Positions 1 through 8,632 of a stretch of DNA of 64,000 nucleotides are shown here, piece by piece. A program made the position numbers and the translations under genes. The stretch is from the NCBI RefSeq assembly GCF_000422905.1, contig NZ_AUGY01000001.1, positions 124,001 to 188,000 on the forward strand. The letters are read 5' to 3'. The notes beneath the pieces are model-generated. The model was not told the origin of the DNA and searched no databases. It saw only the letters and a list, made by a program, of their open reading frames with translations. The DNA comes from Paenibacillus alginolyticus DSM 5050 = NBRC 15375. Lineage in GTDB: Bacteria; Bacillota; Bacilli; Paenibacillales; NBRC-103111. Position 1 is the first letter of the stretch. Each line of letters opens with the position of its first letter.

Positions 1-5
1 GTTTC

Positions 6-974
6 TTGAATTCACTGCTTTTCGATCCTCGCAATGCTTTCAGTATTGAAGAACTTATCGCTAGAGTTCAACAATCACGATTTCAGAAGGAGAACTCAGA
101 GGATTGGAATCCTCGGGATATGATCATTAAATTCAAGAAACTTGGATGGTTGTTTAACGGCTATTCCCAGCAAACGAAGTTTTTATTTCATGTCCCGCAA
201 GATCTGAAGCGTAGATTCAGTGATGTTCTAACAGGTCAGTTCAAACAAAGCCTGAAAACAACTAGCGAACCCAATGTATATCGTGATGAGCAACTCCTTA
301 TCGTTGATGACATCTATCATTTCTTGACGTTCATCTCTCAAGAACAGGAACTATCGCTCACTGCTGAAGGTTCAATGTACAAAAGACAGCTTCAACAAAT
401 TCTCAATCGTTTATCGGTTCAAGAAGAGATGGTAACCAAAGGGACATGGAGATTCGGCTATGGCCGCATGTTTAAAGAGTATCCGAACCGTTTTTCTTTC
501 ATCTATGATTATTGCTTTTACAGGCAACTGATTAGTGAGCACTCACAAACACTTCGATTAACAGAAGATGGAAAAGAGCGGCTGATAGAAGGCAGGAAAG
601 AAAACCTATCAGATGTGTATAAGTTCTGGCTGCGCCTTTATAAAAACCCGATTCCGAATGTTCAGACCATTGCAGCCTGGATTGATCGTCTAGGCGGGCA
701 ATGGGTGACCATGGCATCTCTAGCTGAGGTGCTTTGCAAGCTTGTTAAACCCTTCTATTATGATACTTCTGAATCGATAGTGGAACAGCGTATTCTACAA
801 ATGATGATGCATTTGGGCTTGATTCGGATCGGGGAAGATCAGGAGTATGGAGCTGTAATTCAAGTCACCAAGCTTGGTACGAAAGTCATTCAAGGAACCT
901 TTGTTGCTGAAGAAGATAAAGTCGTCCTCTTTCTGGATAAAGAAAGCAGACTGTTCAAAGAAGATGTCAAATAG
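6..974 (+). CDS. Unrecognised protein, possibly 5'-truncated by the window edge
   Basis: I do not recognise this protein. The frame is open from the window edge, no ribosome binding site is visible before the first TTG, and the true start may lie upstream. The roughly 320 visible residues are soluble, rich in charged and aromatic residues, with no signal peptide or membrane segment. Several stretches (around residues 95-150 and 215-300) have the helix-helix-strand look of winged-helix modules, ending in short hydrophobic strands such as LIRIGEDQEYGAVIQVT. A resemblance to the helicase-associated XPB/Ssl2 N-terminal type of domain is possible but unproven. It precedes the IDEAL-domain gene after 178 bp that hold nothing obvious. 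Confidence 0.6.
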   Translation: MNSLLFDPRNAFSIEELIARVQQSRFQKENSEDWNPRDMIIKFKKLGWLFNGYSQQTKFLFHVPQDLKRRFSDVLTGQFKQSLKTTSEPNVYRDEQLLIVDDIYHFLTFISQEQELSLTAEGSMYKRQLQQILNRLSVQEEMVTKGTWRFGYGRMFKEYPNRFSFIYDYCFYRQLISEHSQTLRLTEDGKERLIEGRKENLSDVYKFWLRLYKNPIPNVQTIAAWIDRLGGQWVTMASLAEVLCKLVKPFYYDTSESIVEQRILQMMMHLGLIRIGEDQEYGAVIQVTKLGTKVIQGTFVAEEDKVVLFLDKESRLFKEDVK

Positions 975-1152
975 ATAGGTAAAGACACATTCCTAGTGAA
1001 TCGGGCGATTGAATGAAGCGGTAATGTACCGAGTGAATATGATGGAGTAGGGGCATACAAAAGGGATTGGCATACACCAAGAAACAGACTTGCATGTTTT
1101 TGCGAAAAAGAAGCTCCTGACAAACCGCGGACAACATTTGGAGGTAGGTCTC

Positions 1153-1341
1153 ATGGGAAAAATGAATGTATCTAACGATGCGCTGCTGGCACTTTTCGCG
1201 GAAATGGTTTGGGATAATGCCATACGCAAATATAAAGAAGAAAATCTCTATATAGAGATTGACCGCGCTTTAGCCAAGGGAGACCAAACTACGTTCCTAG
1301 CTCTTACATCTGAGCTTAAAACGTTACAATCATTGGGTTAA
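1153..1341 (+). CDS. Small IDEAL-domain protein (YpiB-related)
   Basis: A 62-residue protein whose C-terminal half, LYIEIDRALAKGDQTTFLAL, matches the IDEAL domain found in YpiB and other small Bacillales proteins. The molecular role of this domain is not well defined. The ATG at 1153 is chosen because GGAGG lies 8 bases upstream, although the frame stays open further 5'. The position before ypiF and qcrABC matches the place of ypiB in Bacillus subtilis, but this protein is much shorter than YpiB and keeps only the IDEAL part. A hairpin terminator follows. Confidence 0.8.
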   Translation: MGKMNVSNDALLALFAEMVWDNAIRKYKEENLYIEIDRALAKGDQTTFLALTSELKTLQSLG

Positions 1342-1375
1342 TTATTTATGTGGTGGCAGCGATAAACACGTAAAA

Positions 1376-1412
1376 GAAAGGCATGTGAATCTATTTCACG
1401 TGTCTTTTTTGC
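1376..1412 (+). terminator. Rho-independent terminator after the IDEAL gene
   Basis: The arms GGCATGTGAA and TTCACGTGTC, with one G-T pair, flank a short loop and run into TTTTTT. An outer pairing of GCAGCGATAA with a later GCTGCTTATCG is also possible. Confidence 0.7.
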
Positions 1413-1481
1413 TGCTTATCGGGTGAAAAAAGAACTAATTCGACGACTCGCGCGTCCATTTAAAGAGCATTATAGAGTCAA

Positions 1482-1515
1482 TTTCATAATTCCAAACCCT
1501 TATTTAATTATGAAA
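1482..1515. repeat. Perfect 10-bp inverted repeat upstream of the LCP gene
   Basis: TTTCATAATT at 1482-1491 and its exact complement AATTATGAAA at 1506-1515 are separated by 14 bp, 35 bp before the LCP start codon. The spacing suits either a dimeric repressor site or an mRNA hairpin. There is no following T tract, so it is not a terminator. Confidence 0.5.
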
Positions 1516-1549
1516 CTTACTCTTACATCCAAACATAAGGAGACTACGA

Positions 1550-2581
1550 ATGAAAAAAATGATAAAAAATTACCGAATTCGAAAGATCATGCTACCCGTT
1601 CTTATGATCACAGGGCTAATTCTAGGAGCTGCATCTGTTTATGCAGCTATTTTATATAACAAGTTGAATCAGACGTTGGATCACATTGCTGCGCCTGAAG
1701 CCGCTACAACATCAAACTTAAATGGCGAAAGTAGGGTGCCTGTAACACAAGCAACCAATCCCATAGAGAAGCCGTTAACTTTCCTCCTAACGGCAATAGA
1801 TGAACGAGAAGGTAATGAAGGCTCGTTGAATACAGATGTCATGATGCTCTTCCGCATTGATCCGAAAACGCATCAAGGAACTGTGGTATCCATACCTAGG
1901 GATCTGGAGATTGAAGCTGATAAGTCGGGATTAGACGGATCTCACAAAGCTAATTATTTCTATGCGTATTATTACAATAAAAATAGAGACACAGCCCTAT
2001 ATGAAACGAAAAGATTATTTAGTGATGTTTATCAAGTTCCAATTGATTATATGGCCGTTATTAATTTTGATGGCTTTCGGAAGATGATCGATCAATTAGG
2101 TGGAATGACCGTTGACGTGGATATGGATATGCGCTATCAGGACGAAAGTGACGGAACGGATATTCATTTGAATAAAGGAACACAGCAGTTGAATGGCAAG
2201 CAAGTATTAGATTTTATTCGTTATCGGAAATCCAATTTGGGCACGGCAGAATCATCTGATTTAGAGCGTAATCAAAGAGAACAGCTAGTACTTAATCAGT
2301 TACTAGATAAGTTAACCACATTGAACGGTTTGACAGCTTGGGGAGGAGTGCTTGATATCATTGGAAGCACCATTAAAACGGATATTCCAGCCGATGAGAT
2401 TCGTACATTGACAAAATCCTACCGAGATTTGAAGCCATCAACCGTTCGCTATATCCAATTAAAAGGTGAATGGGAGAGCCCCTATCTGGTTGTGAAGAAG
2501 CAAGATCTAGAGGAAGCATTCGACGCTTTGCGCGGTGAACACTCTGGCGAGCAGATTGACAGGCAGAAAAGGACGGATTAA
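1550..2581 (+). CDS. LytR-CpsA-Psr (LCP) family cell-wall glycopolymer ligase
   Basis: LCP proteins transfer teichoic acids or other polyprenyl-linked glycopolymers onto peptidoglycan at the outer face of the membrane. The 343-residue protein has a short basic N-terminus, one membrane anchor (about residues 13-36), then an extracytoplasmic LCP domain. Conserved elements are LLTAIDEREG, a DVMML strand, the VSIPRDLEIE arginine-aspartate loop and GKQVLDFIRYRKS. AAGGAG sits 8 bases before the ATG. The perfect inverted repeat upstream may control it. It is inserted between the IDEAL gene and ypiF, where Bacillus subtilis has no such gene as I recall. Confidence 0.88.
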   Translation: MKKMIKNYRIRKIMLPVLMITGLILGAASVYAAILYNKLNQTLDHIAAPEAATTSNLNGESRVPVTQATNPIEKPLTFLLTAIDEREGNEGSLNTDVMMLFRIDPKTHQGTVVSIPRDLEIEADKSGLDGSHKANYFYAYYYNKNRDTALYETKRLFSDVYQVPIDYMAVINFDGFRKMIDQLGGMTVDVDMDMRYQDESDGTDIHLNKGTQQLNGKQVLDFIRYRKSNLGTAESSDLERNQREQLVLNQLLDKLTTLNGLTAWGGVLDIIGSTIKTDIPADEIRTLTKSYRDLKPSTVRYIQLKGEWESPYLVVKKQDLEEAFDALRGEHSGEQIDRQKRTD

Positions 2582-2651
2582 AGTACAAGATGTGTATCAT
2601 GACATTACATAGCAAACGTACATTTGGCAAACAATAGGGGAGGACAACTCG

Positions 2652-3083
2652 TTGAAGTTTAATGATATATCCGCACAAGATTGGCCTGAATTGAAACCGT
2701 ATTTGGACACTTGTTTACTTCCAATGACGGGGTTGACTGGGTTTGAAGATCCAGCACAAGTGACAATCGCCTTAGAACAGCTTCGAGATGCTCTGGAAAC
2801 GATTGAAATTCCGTATAAGGGCAGAGTAGTAACCTATCCAGCGCTTCACTACATAACGGGTACGGATATGCGAGAACAATTGAATGCCGTCTCCCTTCAT
2901 TTAAAAAGAATGGGGTTCCGTTATGTCATCGGTCTTACCATACATACAGAAGCAGCTCTATGGAAAGATGAGCAGACGGATTTGCTGATTGTTGTCGATA
3001 TGGAGCAATGGACGAGCCAATCGGAACTAATCAAATCAAGCATTTCCAAACAAGTACAAGAACTATGGCAGCAGAACGATTAA
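2652..3083 (+). CDS. ypiF: YpiF-like DUF2487 protein
   Basis: A soluble 143-residue protein of unknown function matching the DUF2487/YpiF family in length and in its position immediately upstream of qcrABC. It starts at TTG, supported by GGGGAGG 9 bases upstream. It has no membrane segment. The core contains PALHYITGTD and a hydrophobic strand TDLLIVVDMEQW. It is separated from qcrA by 283 bp that carry the qcr promoter, so it need not be cotranscribed with it. Confidence 0.75.
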   Translation: MKFNDISAQDWPELKPYLDTCLLPMTGLTGFEDPAQVTIALEQLRDALETIEIPYKGRVVTYPALHYITGTDMREQLNAVSLHLKRMGFRYVIGLTIHTEAALWKDEQTDLLIVVDMEQWTSQSELIKSSISKQVQELWQQND

Positions 3084-3231
3084 CTTTAAACAGATAAGCG
3101 TATTAATGGAAAAAAAGTTGTGCAGGATAAGGGGAGAAATTAATTTCTTTAGCTTCCAAAAAGTTGTGACAATTTCGTTAAAATTTGTCCGATGGCCGAG
3201 ATTTCAACCGATGAAAAGGAGTTATGGATTC

Positions 3232-3260
3232 TTGACGACCTAGTAGACGTAGGCTATTAT
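3232..3260 (+). promoter_or_regulatory. Sigma-A-type promoter of the qcrABC operon
   Basis: TTGACG at 3232-3237 and TATTAT at 3255-3260 are separated by exactly 17 bp. This predicts transcription starting near 3267, about 100 bases before qcrA. Confidence 0.75.
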
Positions 3261-3318
3261 TAGTAATGTCCTAGTTATGTAGTGTAATGTCGAACGACAC
3301 GTGATAGAGGTAACTGAT

Positions 3319-3336
3319 GTCCGAGAGGGTTCGGAC
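3319..3336 (+). promoter_or_regulatory. Hairpin in the qcrA leader
   Basis: GTCCGA and TCGGAC form a perfect 6-bp stem with a six-base loop in the untranslated leader, ahead of the AGGAGGG binding site. There is no T tract, so a role in mRNA stability or translation is more likely than termination. Confidence 0.4.
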
Positions 3337-3366
3337 TTCGGCCAATGTAGGAGGGTAGACCTGAGA

Positions 3367-3912
3367 ATGAGTGATCATAACAATCACAAAGAAGAACAGC
3401 ATGGGAAGAAGCCCGGGACCAAACGCGAAATGTCTCGTCGACAATTTCTTTCTTACACCCTTGGTGGCGCTGGTGGATTCATGGGAGCCGGTATTATTAT
3501 ACCGATGATACGGTTTGCTATTGATCCTGTCCTTCAAAAGAAAAGTGCTTCGGATTGGGTTAAAGTTGTCGAAGAAAGTAAAATTACAAATGTTCCACAA
3601 GCGTTTACGTTCCAAATTCATCAGGTTGACGGCTGGTACGAAAGCGATGCTGAACTGGTTGCATGGATTTCCAAAGACAAGAGCGGCAAGCTCTTTGCGT
3701 TGAATCCAACTTGTAAGCATCTTGGATGTACAGTTAACTGGAACGATAATCCTGCTTACAAAGATCAGTATTTCTGTCCTTGTCACGGTGCTCACTATAC
3801 GCAAGATGGTAAGAACCTTGCTGTAGCGCCAAAGCCTTTGGATGAGTACACGACCAAAGTAGAGAATGGCTTCGTTTATGTGGGCCAACTACATGCTAAC
3901 ACAAGAGTATAA
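3367..3912 (+). CDS. qcrA: Menaquinol:cytochrome c reductase, Rieske iron-sulfur subunit
   Basis: Electron-transferring Rieske subunit of the bc complex, anchored in the membrane and passing electrons from menaquinol. The N-terminus carries SRRQFL followed by a hydrophobic, glycine-rich segment typical of a Tat-type uncleaved anchor. The 2Fe-2S ligands are in CKHLGC (Cys116, His118) and CPCHGA (Cys137, His140), with Cys121 and Cys139 placed for the usual disulfide. The ATG at 3367 is chosen over upstream codons in the open frame because AGGAGGG lies 11 bases before it. First gene of a tight three-gene operon. Confidence 0.95.
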   Translation: MSDHNNHKEEQHGKKPGTKREMSRRQFLSYTLGGAGGFMGAGIIIPMIRFAIDPVLQKKSASDWVKVVEESKITNVPQAFTFQIHQVDGWYESDAELVAWISKDKSGKLFALNPTCKHLGCTVNWNDNPAYKDQYFCPCHGAHYTQDGKNLAVAPKPLDEYTTKVENGFVYVGQLHANTRV

Positions 3913-3929
3913 GGAGGCGTCAGCATCAG

Positions 3930-4601
3930 ATGTTTAAAAACGTATACAACTGGATTGACGAACGTCTTGATATTACGCCAATGTGGAGGGATGTAGCAGA
4001 CCACGAGGTTCCAGAGCACGTAAACCCTGCTCATCATTTTTCCGCTTTCGTATATTGCTTCGGCGGATTGACGTTTTTCATTACAGTCATTCAAATTTTG
4101 TCAGGTATGTTCTTAACTATGTATTACACACCTGATATTATCAACGCGTATGCCAGCGTTGACTATTTACAACATAAAGTGGCTTTCGGTGTTATTGTTA
4201 GAGGTATGCACCATTGGGGAGCCAGCTTAGTAATTGTCATGATGTTTTTACATACCCTGCGCGTGTTCTTCACAGGCTCTTATAAAGCACCCCGTGAAAT
4301 GAACTGGGTTGTAGGCATGTTGATTTTCTTCGTTATGTTAGGTCTTGGTTTTACCGGATACCTGCTTCCATGGGATAACAAAGCGTATTTCGCTACACAA
4401 GTAGGTATGAAGATCGCAGCAGCGGTACCGTTCGCGGGCCCTTATATTGAAACATTGCTGCAAGGTGGAAGCATTGTTGGCGCTCAAACATTGACTCGTT
4501 TCTTCGCCATCCACGTATTCTTCCTGCCGGGCGTTCTGCTAGCTTTGCTTGCTGGACATTTCTTCATGATTCGCAAACAAGGTATTTCCGGACCGCTATA
4601 A
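3930..4601 (+). CDS. qcrB: Menaquinol:cytochrome c reductase, cytochrome b6 subunit
   Basis: Membrane subunit of 223 residues with four transmembrane helices, holding the two b hemes and the quinol site. Histidine pairs for heme occur in the GMHHWGAS helix, in FLHTLR, in FAIHVFF and in AGHFFMIRK. Cys43, in the first helix, is at the position where Bacillus subtilis QcrB binds an extra covalent heme, according to the literature I recall. An AAGGAGG site precedes the ATG. Lies 17 bp after qcrA and 19 bp before qcrC. Confidence 0.95.
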   Translation: MFKNVYNWIDERLDITPMWRDVADHEVPEHVNPAHHFSAFVYCFGGLTFFITVIQILSGMFLTMYYTPDIINAYASVDYLQHKVAFGVIVRGMHHWGASLVIVMMFLHTLRVFFTGSYKAPREMNWVVGMLIFFVMLGLGFTGYLLPWDNKAYFATQVGMKIAAAVPFAGPYIETLLQGGSIVGAQTLTRFFAIHVFFLPGVLLALLAGHFFMIRKQGISGPL

Positions 4602-4620
4602 TTGAAAGGAGGGTCAATGC

Positions 4621-5514
4621 GTGGCGCATGGTCATAAGTCAGACGAAAAAATCGTTTATGTGGGAGATTCCCGCGTAATTAAAAAAACACAAGAGCAACG
4701 ACTGATTCCTAAAGATTATTCTGCATATCCGGGGAAATCAGAAGCGTTCATACCAAACTTCTTGTTGAAAGAATGGATGGTTGGTGTCGTCGTATTGGTC
4801 GGTATGCTTGTACTGGTCATGTCGGATCCAGCTCCGCTAGGCTACCCTGCGGATCCTAAGAACACAGCGTTCATTCCAATGCCGGATTGGTATTTCTTAT
4901 TCATGTATCAATTATTGAAATACCCATATACATCAGGAGATTATGTTGTTCTTGGTGCGGTTGTAGTACCTGGTTTACTGTTCGGCGGCTTGCTGCTTGC
5001 TCCTTTCTTGGATACAGGTAAAGAGCGTCGTTTCTACAGAAGACCAATTGCTTCAAGCTTGATGATTTTATCTCTTATCGCTTGTACGTATTTGACGTAT
5101 ACATCTTGGTCTCATTACCAAGTAGAATTGAAAGATAAAAACATCGTTCCAGAGCACATTAAGCGTGAGGAAGAGATGCACGCTAAAAAAGGTGCAGCTG
5201 CTGGTGGCGGCGGCGCTGCGAAGGATACGAAGAAAACTGCAGCAATCGTTGCAGCGGATGATCCTGGTGCAGAGATTTACAAGAAAGCAACTTGCTTATC
5301 TTGTCACGGTGCTGGACTTAAAGGGATGCCTGCTTCAGGTGTACCTGCCTTACTTGGTGTTGGCGATAAGCATCCTCAAGATGAAATTCTTGGAATTATC
5401 AAAAACGGTAAGGGTAACATGGGTAAACAATACCAAGCTAACATTGATAAAGGCTTATCTGATGCCGATATCACAAAGCTTGCGGAGTGGCTATCCAAAC
5501 AAAAGGCCCAATAA
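4621..5514 (+). CDS. qcrC: Menaquinol:cytochrome c reductase, fused subunit-IV/cytochrome c subunit
   Basis: A fusion characteristic of Bacillales. The first ~180 residues form a subunit-IV-like membrane part with PDWYFLF in place of the usual PEWY of the quinol-oxidation site. An alanine-, glycine- and lysine-rich linker (about 180-215) follows, then a cytochrome c domain with CLSCH (Cys225, Cys228, His229) and a likely axial methionine in GKGNMGK. It starts at GTG, 8 bases after GGAGGG. The protein is 297 residues, and a strong terminator follows directly. Confidence 0.94.
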   Translation: MAHGHKSDEKIVYVGDSRVIKKTQEQRLIPKDYSAYPGKSEAFIPNFLLKEWMVGVVVLVGMLVLVMSDPAPLGYPADPKNTAFIPMPDWYFLFMYQLLKYPYTSGDYVVLGAVVVPGLLFGGLLLAPFLDTGKERRFYRRPIASSLMILSLIACTYLTYTSWSHYQVELKDKNIVPEHIKREEEMHAKKGAAAGGGGAAKDTKKTAAIVAADDPGAEIYKKATCLSCHGAGLKGMPASGVPALLGVGDKHPQDEILGIIKNGKGNMGKQYQANIDKGLSDADITKLAEWLSKQKAQ

Positions 5515-5520
5515 AATAGG

Positions 5521-5553
5521 AAAACCTGATCGCGAGAGCGGTCAGGTTTTTTT
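5521..5553 (+). terminator. Terminator of the qcrABC operon
   Basis: AAACCTGATCGC and GCGGTCAGGTTT form a stem with a GAGA loop and one mismatch, followed by a run of T. It lies 5 bases after the qcrC stop. Confidence 0.88.
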
Positions 5554-5583
5554 AGATAAGTTCGTACAAGAGGAGGAGCTTAC

Positions 5584-6246
5584 TTGCAGCAAGGGTTGTC
5601 CGTTTCCTATTTTTGGAGTAAGGATTTTCTGCTTAGCAAAAAGATGTTGTGGGCGTTTTTTATTTCAAACCTTCTAGGAACTATTTATGGTTATGAGTGG
5701 TACTGGGCACAGATGGTCGATACGATTGCTAATTACCCTGCTTGGTACGTATATTTTGTTCCAGACAGTCCAACAGCTAGCTTGTTTTTCACTCTTTCAA
5801 TCGGCTTTCTGCTGATGGACCGTTCTTTGGAACAGCAACCTAGTAAGCTTTATCGTGCTATTCGCGGGTTTGTTGAGGCATTCGCATTGATTACTTCCTT
5901 TAAATATGGAATCTGGGCAGTTACTATGATTTGGGCTGGTGCTTGGCAAGGAGTTCCAGTCGGCTGGGATGGTTGGATGTTGACGGCTTCCCATTTGGCC
6001 ATGGCTGTGGAAGCGCTGCTATTTGTTCGATGGTACCGGTACAGGCTAACGGCTATTATCTTAGTTGCCATTTGGACATTTTGGAACGATTTCATGGATT
6101 ATGAAAGAGGTGTTTTTCCAAGATTACCTGATGTACTTGTGGACAATTATTTAAATAACATCGAGTGGTTCACAGTAGGGTTAAGTGTGACAGGCATTTT
6201 GATAGCTATTGTATGCCTGCTTACCCGCAAGAAAAGAAGTACATAA
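5584..6246 (+). CDS. ypjA: YpjA-like DUF1405 membrane protein
   Basis: Integral membrane protein of 220 residues, rich in tryptophan and tyrosine, with five or six predicted helices (for example the FFISNLLGTIYGYEW region and the C-terminal GILIAIVCLLTRKK anchor). The sequence and the location directly downstream of qcrC match YpjA (DUF1405), whose function is unknown. It starts at TTG with GAGGAG about 7 bases upstream. Because the terminator lies between qcrC and this gene, expression may depend on read-through or a weak local promoter. Confidence 0.8.
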   Translation: MQQGLSVSYFWSKDFLLSKKMLWAFFISNLLGTIYGYEWYWAQMVDTIANYPAWYVYFVPDSPTASLFFTLSIGFLLMDRSLEQQPSKLYRAIRGFVEAFALITSFKYGIWAVTMIWAGAWQGVPVGWDGWMLTASHLAMAVEALLFVRWYRYRLTAIILVAIWTFWNDFMDYERGVFPRLPDVLVDNYLNNIEWFTVGLSVTGILIAIVCLLTRKKRST

Positions 6247-6312
6247 CCGCATAGCAGCTGGTCTAAATTGGGACAAACCTCCATATGATGATGGTGAAGG
6301 AGGGGATGTCCC

Positions 6313-7191
6313 ATGTTTAATTGTTCCGGTATGAAATGGTTAACGACCACACTTCTGCTGGCAGCCGTTATTAGTATAAGCTCAGCTTGTGGAGTTAGCA
6401 CGAGTACAAGCGGACAAGCCGCTAAGCCAATAGATTCTGAACAAGTAGAGCGGATAGCGTTTTTGAACCAAATTGCCGATGATATGTACAAACAAACCAT
6501 GGATGGTCAAGTCATTGAAGCGAGAAATAAGCTGATGCAAATGTCTGATCAGATACCTAAGATTCATTTCGAAGGGATTACATCTGTTGAGGGGTTAAAT
6601 GCTTTAACAGAGACGATTACACAAGCGAAAAGGGTTTACAATGCGGCAGCCTATTCGCCAGAAGAAGGGCAAATCGCTGTTGCCAAAATACGGCTTGCCA
6701 CAGATGCCTTAACGCATAAGAACCAGCCCATGTGGCTGCAATATTATAAACTGCTGCAAAATGATACAAATATCCTGAATGAGGCCGTTAAAGCGAATAA
6801 ACAGAAGGAGGCAGTGGCGAATTTCGGTAAACTCTCGCAGCATATTGCCATTATCCATCCTTCCTTGCTGATTAGCCGAGACGCAGCTTCCGTCGAAAAG
6901 CTGGATTCGCTGCTTGCTTTTATCCGCACGAATTTGAATAGTCAGCCTATGTCGGTTCGACAATTGGAATCAGGGCTTGACCATTTAAATCACGTTTTGG
7001 ATGATTTGTTCATGAAGAACAAGGATGCCATCGCTTTCGTGCCAATAACAGACCCTAGGCAGCCTATCATTTGGTCGTTAGGTATAGGTCTCATTATAGT
7101 CAGTGTGCTATCCTTTGTTGGATGGAGAATGTACCAATCTGGACGACATATTGTACATGTTAAGCAAACAAAAGAAGGCGAAAATAGATAG
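6313..7191 (+). CDS. ypjB: YpjB-like sporulation lipoprotein
   Basis: A 292-residue exported protein with a hydrophobic signal and a lipobox-like end ISSAC, so Cys26 could be lipidated. A long helical middle follows, then a C-terminal membrane anchor (IIWSLGIGLIIVSVLSFVGW, about residues 254-275) and a basic tail. This matches YpjB, a sporulation-associated family placed after ypjA in Bacillus. GAAGGAGGGG precedes the ATG by 7 bases. Having both a lipobox and a C-terminal anchor is unusual for a simple lipoprotein. Confidence 0.75.
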   Translation: MFNCSGMKWLTTTLLLAAVISISSACGVSTSTSGQAAKPIDSEQVERIAFLNQIADDMYKQTMDGQVIEARNKLMQMSDQIPKIHFEGITSVEGLNALTETITQAKRVYNAAAYSPEEGQIAVAKIRLATDALTHKNQPMWLQYYKLLQNDTNILNEAVKANKQKEAVANFGKLSQHIAIIHPSLLISRDAASVEKLDSLLAFIRTNLNSQPMSVRQLESGLDHLNHVLDDLFMKNKDAIAFVPITDPRQPIIWSLGIGLIIVSVLSFVGWRMYQSGRHIVHVKQTKEGENR

Positions 7192-7196
7192 AACAT

Positions 7197-7240
7197 AAAA
7201 GTGGGTTGAGCAAGCTATAATAGCTGCTCAACCCACTTTT
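7197..7240. terminator. Bidirectional terminator between ypjB and the YitT-family gene
   Basis: AAAAGTGGGTTGAGCA and its mirror TGCTCAACCCACTTTT form an almost perfect stem with A and T runs on both sides, suitable for both converging transcripts. Confidence 0.9.
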
Positions 7241-7244
7241 TACG

Positions 7245-8117
7245 TTAGTGTTTTTTAAATCCTTCACCAATAACATCATGTACTTCACCAATAATGATGA
7301 ATGCACTAGGATCCATTGCATGAATGAGCTCTCGAAGCCTTCTCGTTTCGTGGCGGTAGACGACACAATAGACAACTTCCTTATTATTGCCGGAGTAGGC
7401 TCCCCTAGCTGGGAATAAAGTCACTCCTCTGTCAAGTTCCGTAGTAATGGCTTGTGCTAACTGATTTGCTTGATCGCTAATAATGGTAAATACTTTGGCA
7501 GCGTAAGCGCCTTCGGAAATATAATCAATAAGCCGAGAGCTTACGAAGACGGCAACAAGTGAATATAAGACCTTCTCTTTTGGTAAGTAGATTAACGAAG
7601 AGCCAATGACGATGACGTCAATAATAAGGATAACTTGGCCAACACTCCAGCCTCTCTTCTTATTGCCGATATGAGCCAAGATGTCAGAGCCGCCCGTAGT
7701 ACCTCCGAAACGGAAGACAAGTCCAAGTCCTGCCCCGAGTGTAATACCCGCATATAGAGTCGCTAGAAAGTAATCCTGAGTGGTGTGAAAAGGGATTAGC
7801 CATTCTTTTTTAATGAGCAGCTCCATGATCCATAGAAAGAAAGACAACGAAACGACGCCGAAGATGGTGTAAAGCATCCGTCCTTTACCAAAATTCTTCC
7901 ATCCGATATAAAACAAAGGAATATTAATCAACAGGGTAGATAGGGAAGGTGGGACATTTAGTACATATTTGAGCAGCAAGGAAACACCTGTAACCCCGCC
8001 CTCCATTAATTCATTAGAAATAACAAAATAGTGCAAACCAAACGCATAAATAGCCGTGCCGATCATGATTGCAACTACATTCGTAAATCGATCAGCAAAT
8101 CGTTCCTTGAATCTCAT
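7245..8117 (-). CDS. YitT/YpjC-family membrane protein with DUF2179 domain
   Basis: The protein has five transmembrane helices in its first ~180 residues, with the family signatures GGVTGVSLLLKY and FRFGGTTGGSDILA. A cytoplasmic DUF2179 domain (about 200-285), ending near GEVHDVIGEGFKKH, completes it. Members are thought to be transport-related, but the substrate is not established. Length (290) is normal. It is transcribed against its neighbours and converges with ypjB. In Bacillus subtilis the relative ypjC occupies the same place. Confidence 0.85.
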   Translation of the reverse strand: MRFKERFADRFTNVVAIMIGTAIYAFGLHYFVISNELMEGGVTGVSLLLKYVLNVPPSLSTLLINIPLFYIGWKNFGKGRMLYTIFGVVSLSFFLWIMELLIKKEWLIPFHTTQDYFLATLYAGITLGAGLGLVFRFGGTTGGSDILAHIGNKKRGWSVGQVILIIDVIVIGSSLIYLPKEKVLYSLVAVFVSSRLIDYISEGAYAAKVFTIISDQANQLAQAITTELDRGVTLFPARGAYSGNNKEVVYCVVYRHETRRLRELIHAMDPSAFIIIGEVHDVIGEGFKKH

Positions 8118-8229
8118 TCCTGTTCCTCCAAATACTTGATGGGTTTAGCCAAAAAAATTTGTCAACTTTTCTTCTATAGTTTAACATAGTAATGATAGCT
8201 CGGTGAAGATGATGGAAAGAAGGGTGAAC

Positions 8230-8568
8230 ATGTCCGAACGTACTCTTAAAGATATACAACAAGAGGTTGACACTTATATTTCCCAGTTCAAGGAAGGATA
8301 TTTCAGTCCTTTAGCTATGCTAGCCAGAATGTCAGAGGAAGTTGGTGAATTAGCCCGAGAAGTGAACCATACATACGGTGAAAAGCCAAAAAAAAGCACG
8401 GAAGAAGACAATTCTATAGAGCTTGAACTCGGTGATATTCTATTCATTACCATCTGTTTCGCGAACTCTTTGGGTATTGATTTGACGGAAGCGCATGATA
8501 AAATCATGCATAAATTCAACACGCGGGACGCGGGTCGATGGACTAAAATTAACACCGAAACTACATAA
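8230..8568 (+). CDS. MazG-like nucleotide pyrophosphohydrolase (YpjD type)
   Basis: A 112-residue all-helical enzyme predicted to hydrolyse nucleoside triphosphates to monophosphate and pyrophosphate. The magnesium-binding acidic motifs are visible as SEEVGELAREV and ELELGDIL. The ATG at 8230 is preferred over one at 8203 because an AGAAGGG site lies just upstream and the length then agrees with YpjD. It starts a rightward run of core genes leading to dapB. Confidence 0.85.
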   Translation: MSERTLKDIQQEVDTYISQFKEGYFSPLAMLARMSEEVGELAREVNHTYGEKPKKSTEEDNSIELELGDILFITICFANSLGIDLTEAHDKIMHKFNTRDAGRWTKINTETT

Positions 8569-8632
8569 GCTTCATAAACTATACCATCCCCAATAACAGG
8601 AGACTCGATTTCGGGTAGAGGAGGATGGGCAG

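Noticed and set aside
3271-3888. 205-codon minus-strand frame opposite qcrA
   Set aside because: Overlaps the Rieske gene and its promoter entirely; the composition is that of a complement strand.
5165-5677. 170-codon plus-strand frame across the qcrC end and ypjA start
   Set aside because: Runs through the qcrC cytochrome domain, its terminator and the ypjA start in another frame; no motif.
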